Translations under genes and position numbers: made by a program
Notes under the pieces: generated by a model
Told to the model about the DNA's origin: nothing
Database searches by the model: none
Seen by the model: the letters and a program-made list of their open reading frames with translations, nothing else
In this document: positions 5,519-5,599 of the stretch, piece after piece
Layout: each line of letters begins with the position of its first letter
Numbering within the stretch: position 1 is the first letter of the stretch
NCBI GenBank assembly: GCA_019411205.1
Contig: DXRF01000010.1
Coordinates: forward strand, 22,683 to 28,281
Reading direction: 5' to 3'
Source: Parabacteroides sp.
GTDB lineage: Bacteria > Bacteroidota > Bacteroidia > Bacteroidales > Tannerellaceae
Length of the DNA stretch: 5,599 nucleotides

Positions 5519-5599
5519 GGTTCTGTATTTCCCGTTCGGGAATATGGATTAAAAGGGAATCGGGTGTAAATCCCGGACAGTCCCGCTGCTGTGAAGCTC
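5519..5599 (+). promoter_or_regulatory. Cobalamin (vitamin B12) riboswitch, 5' part; cut by the right edge
   Basis: The conserved core is present in order: GATTAAAAGGGAA at 5547-5559, then CGGGTGTAAATCCCG at 5561-5575, then GACAGTCCCGCTGCTGTGA up to about 5594. This is the AAAGGGAA / GGTGnAAATCC / CCCGCnnCTGT pattern of the adenosyl- or methylcobalamin-binding domain. CGGG and CCCG pair around the TGTAAAT loop, and an extra hairpin TTCCC-GTTC-GGGAA sits at 5529-5542 near the 5' side. The closing strand and the expression platform lie outside the window. Such elements repress B12 uptake (BtuB and other TonB-dependent corrinoid receptors, BtuFCD) or cobalamin-biosynthesis genes when B12 is plentiful, so such a gene is expected on the plus strand just to the right. 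Which one cannot be told from here. Confidence 0.88.

Overview
The window looks like chromosomal DNA of a gut Bacteroidales bacterium, most like Bacteroides or Parabacteroides. The reasons are: a Bacteroidetes-type TamB homologue; several matches to the Bacteroidetes -7 promoter element TAnnTTTG; A-rich leaders without Shine-Dalgarno sites; and coding DNA of moderate GC between AT-rich spacers. The genus is inferred from overall resemblance, not from a search.

Layout from left to right. (1) Positions 1-2162, minus strand: the N-terminal ~720 codons of a large TamB/AsmA-like envelope protein that runs off the left edge. (2) Divergently, 2337-3125 plus: an inositol-monophosphatase family phosphatase with the metal-binding residues in place. 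(3) 3146-3262 minus: a candidate 38-residue single-span membrane protein, convergent with the phosphatase. (4) 3404-3781 plus: a small hotdog thioesterase of the fluoroacetyl-CoA thioesterase (FlK)-like type, with Thr/Glu/His at FlK spacing, followed by an AT-rich terminator-like hairpin. (5) 3782-4123: a gene-free spacer with the hairpin, a promoter candidate and a structured leader. (6) 4124-5212 plus: a multi-span acyltransferase-3 membrane protein, probably acylating a surface glycan. (7) 5213-5599: a non-coding but highly structured tail. It holds a 113-bp element with 19-bp terminal inverted repeats (MITE-like), a four-unit 21-bp array of AATC-N9-GATT dyads that also forms a 28-bp hairpin, a TAnnTTTG promoter, and the 5' part of a cobalamin (B12) riboswitch cut by the right edge.

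The genes do not form one operon. TamB and the acyltransferase both concern the cell envelope. The phosphatase and thioesterase look like ordinary housekeeping enzymes, each with its own spacer. The riboswitch implies a B12-controlled transport or cobalamin/corrinoid gene just beyond the right edge. I see no defence, secretion or other new multi-gene system. The least explained part is the repeat array at 5373-5458, whose 21-bp period, internal dyads and position just upstream of a riboswitch promoter deserve a second look.
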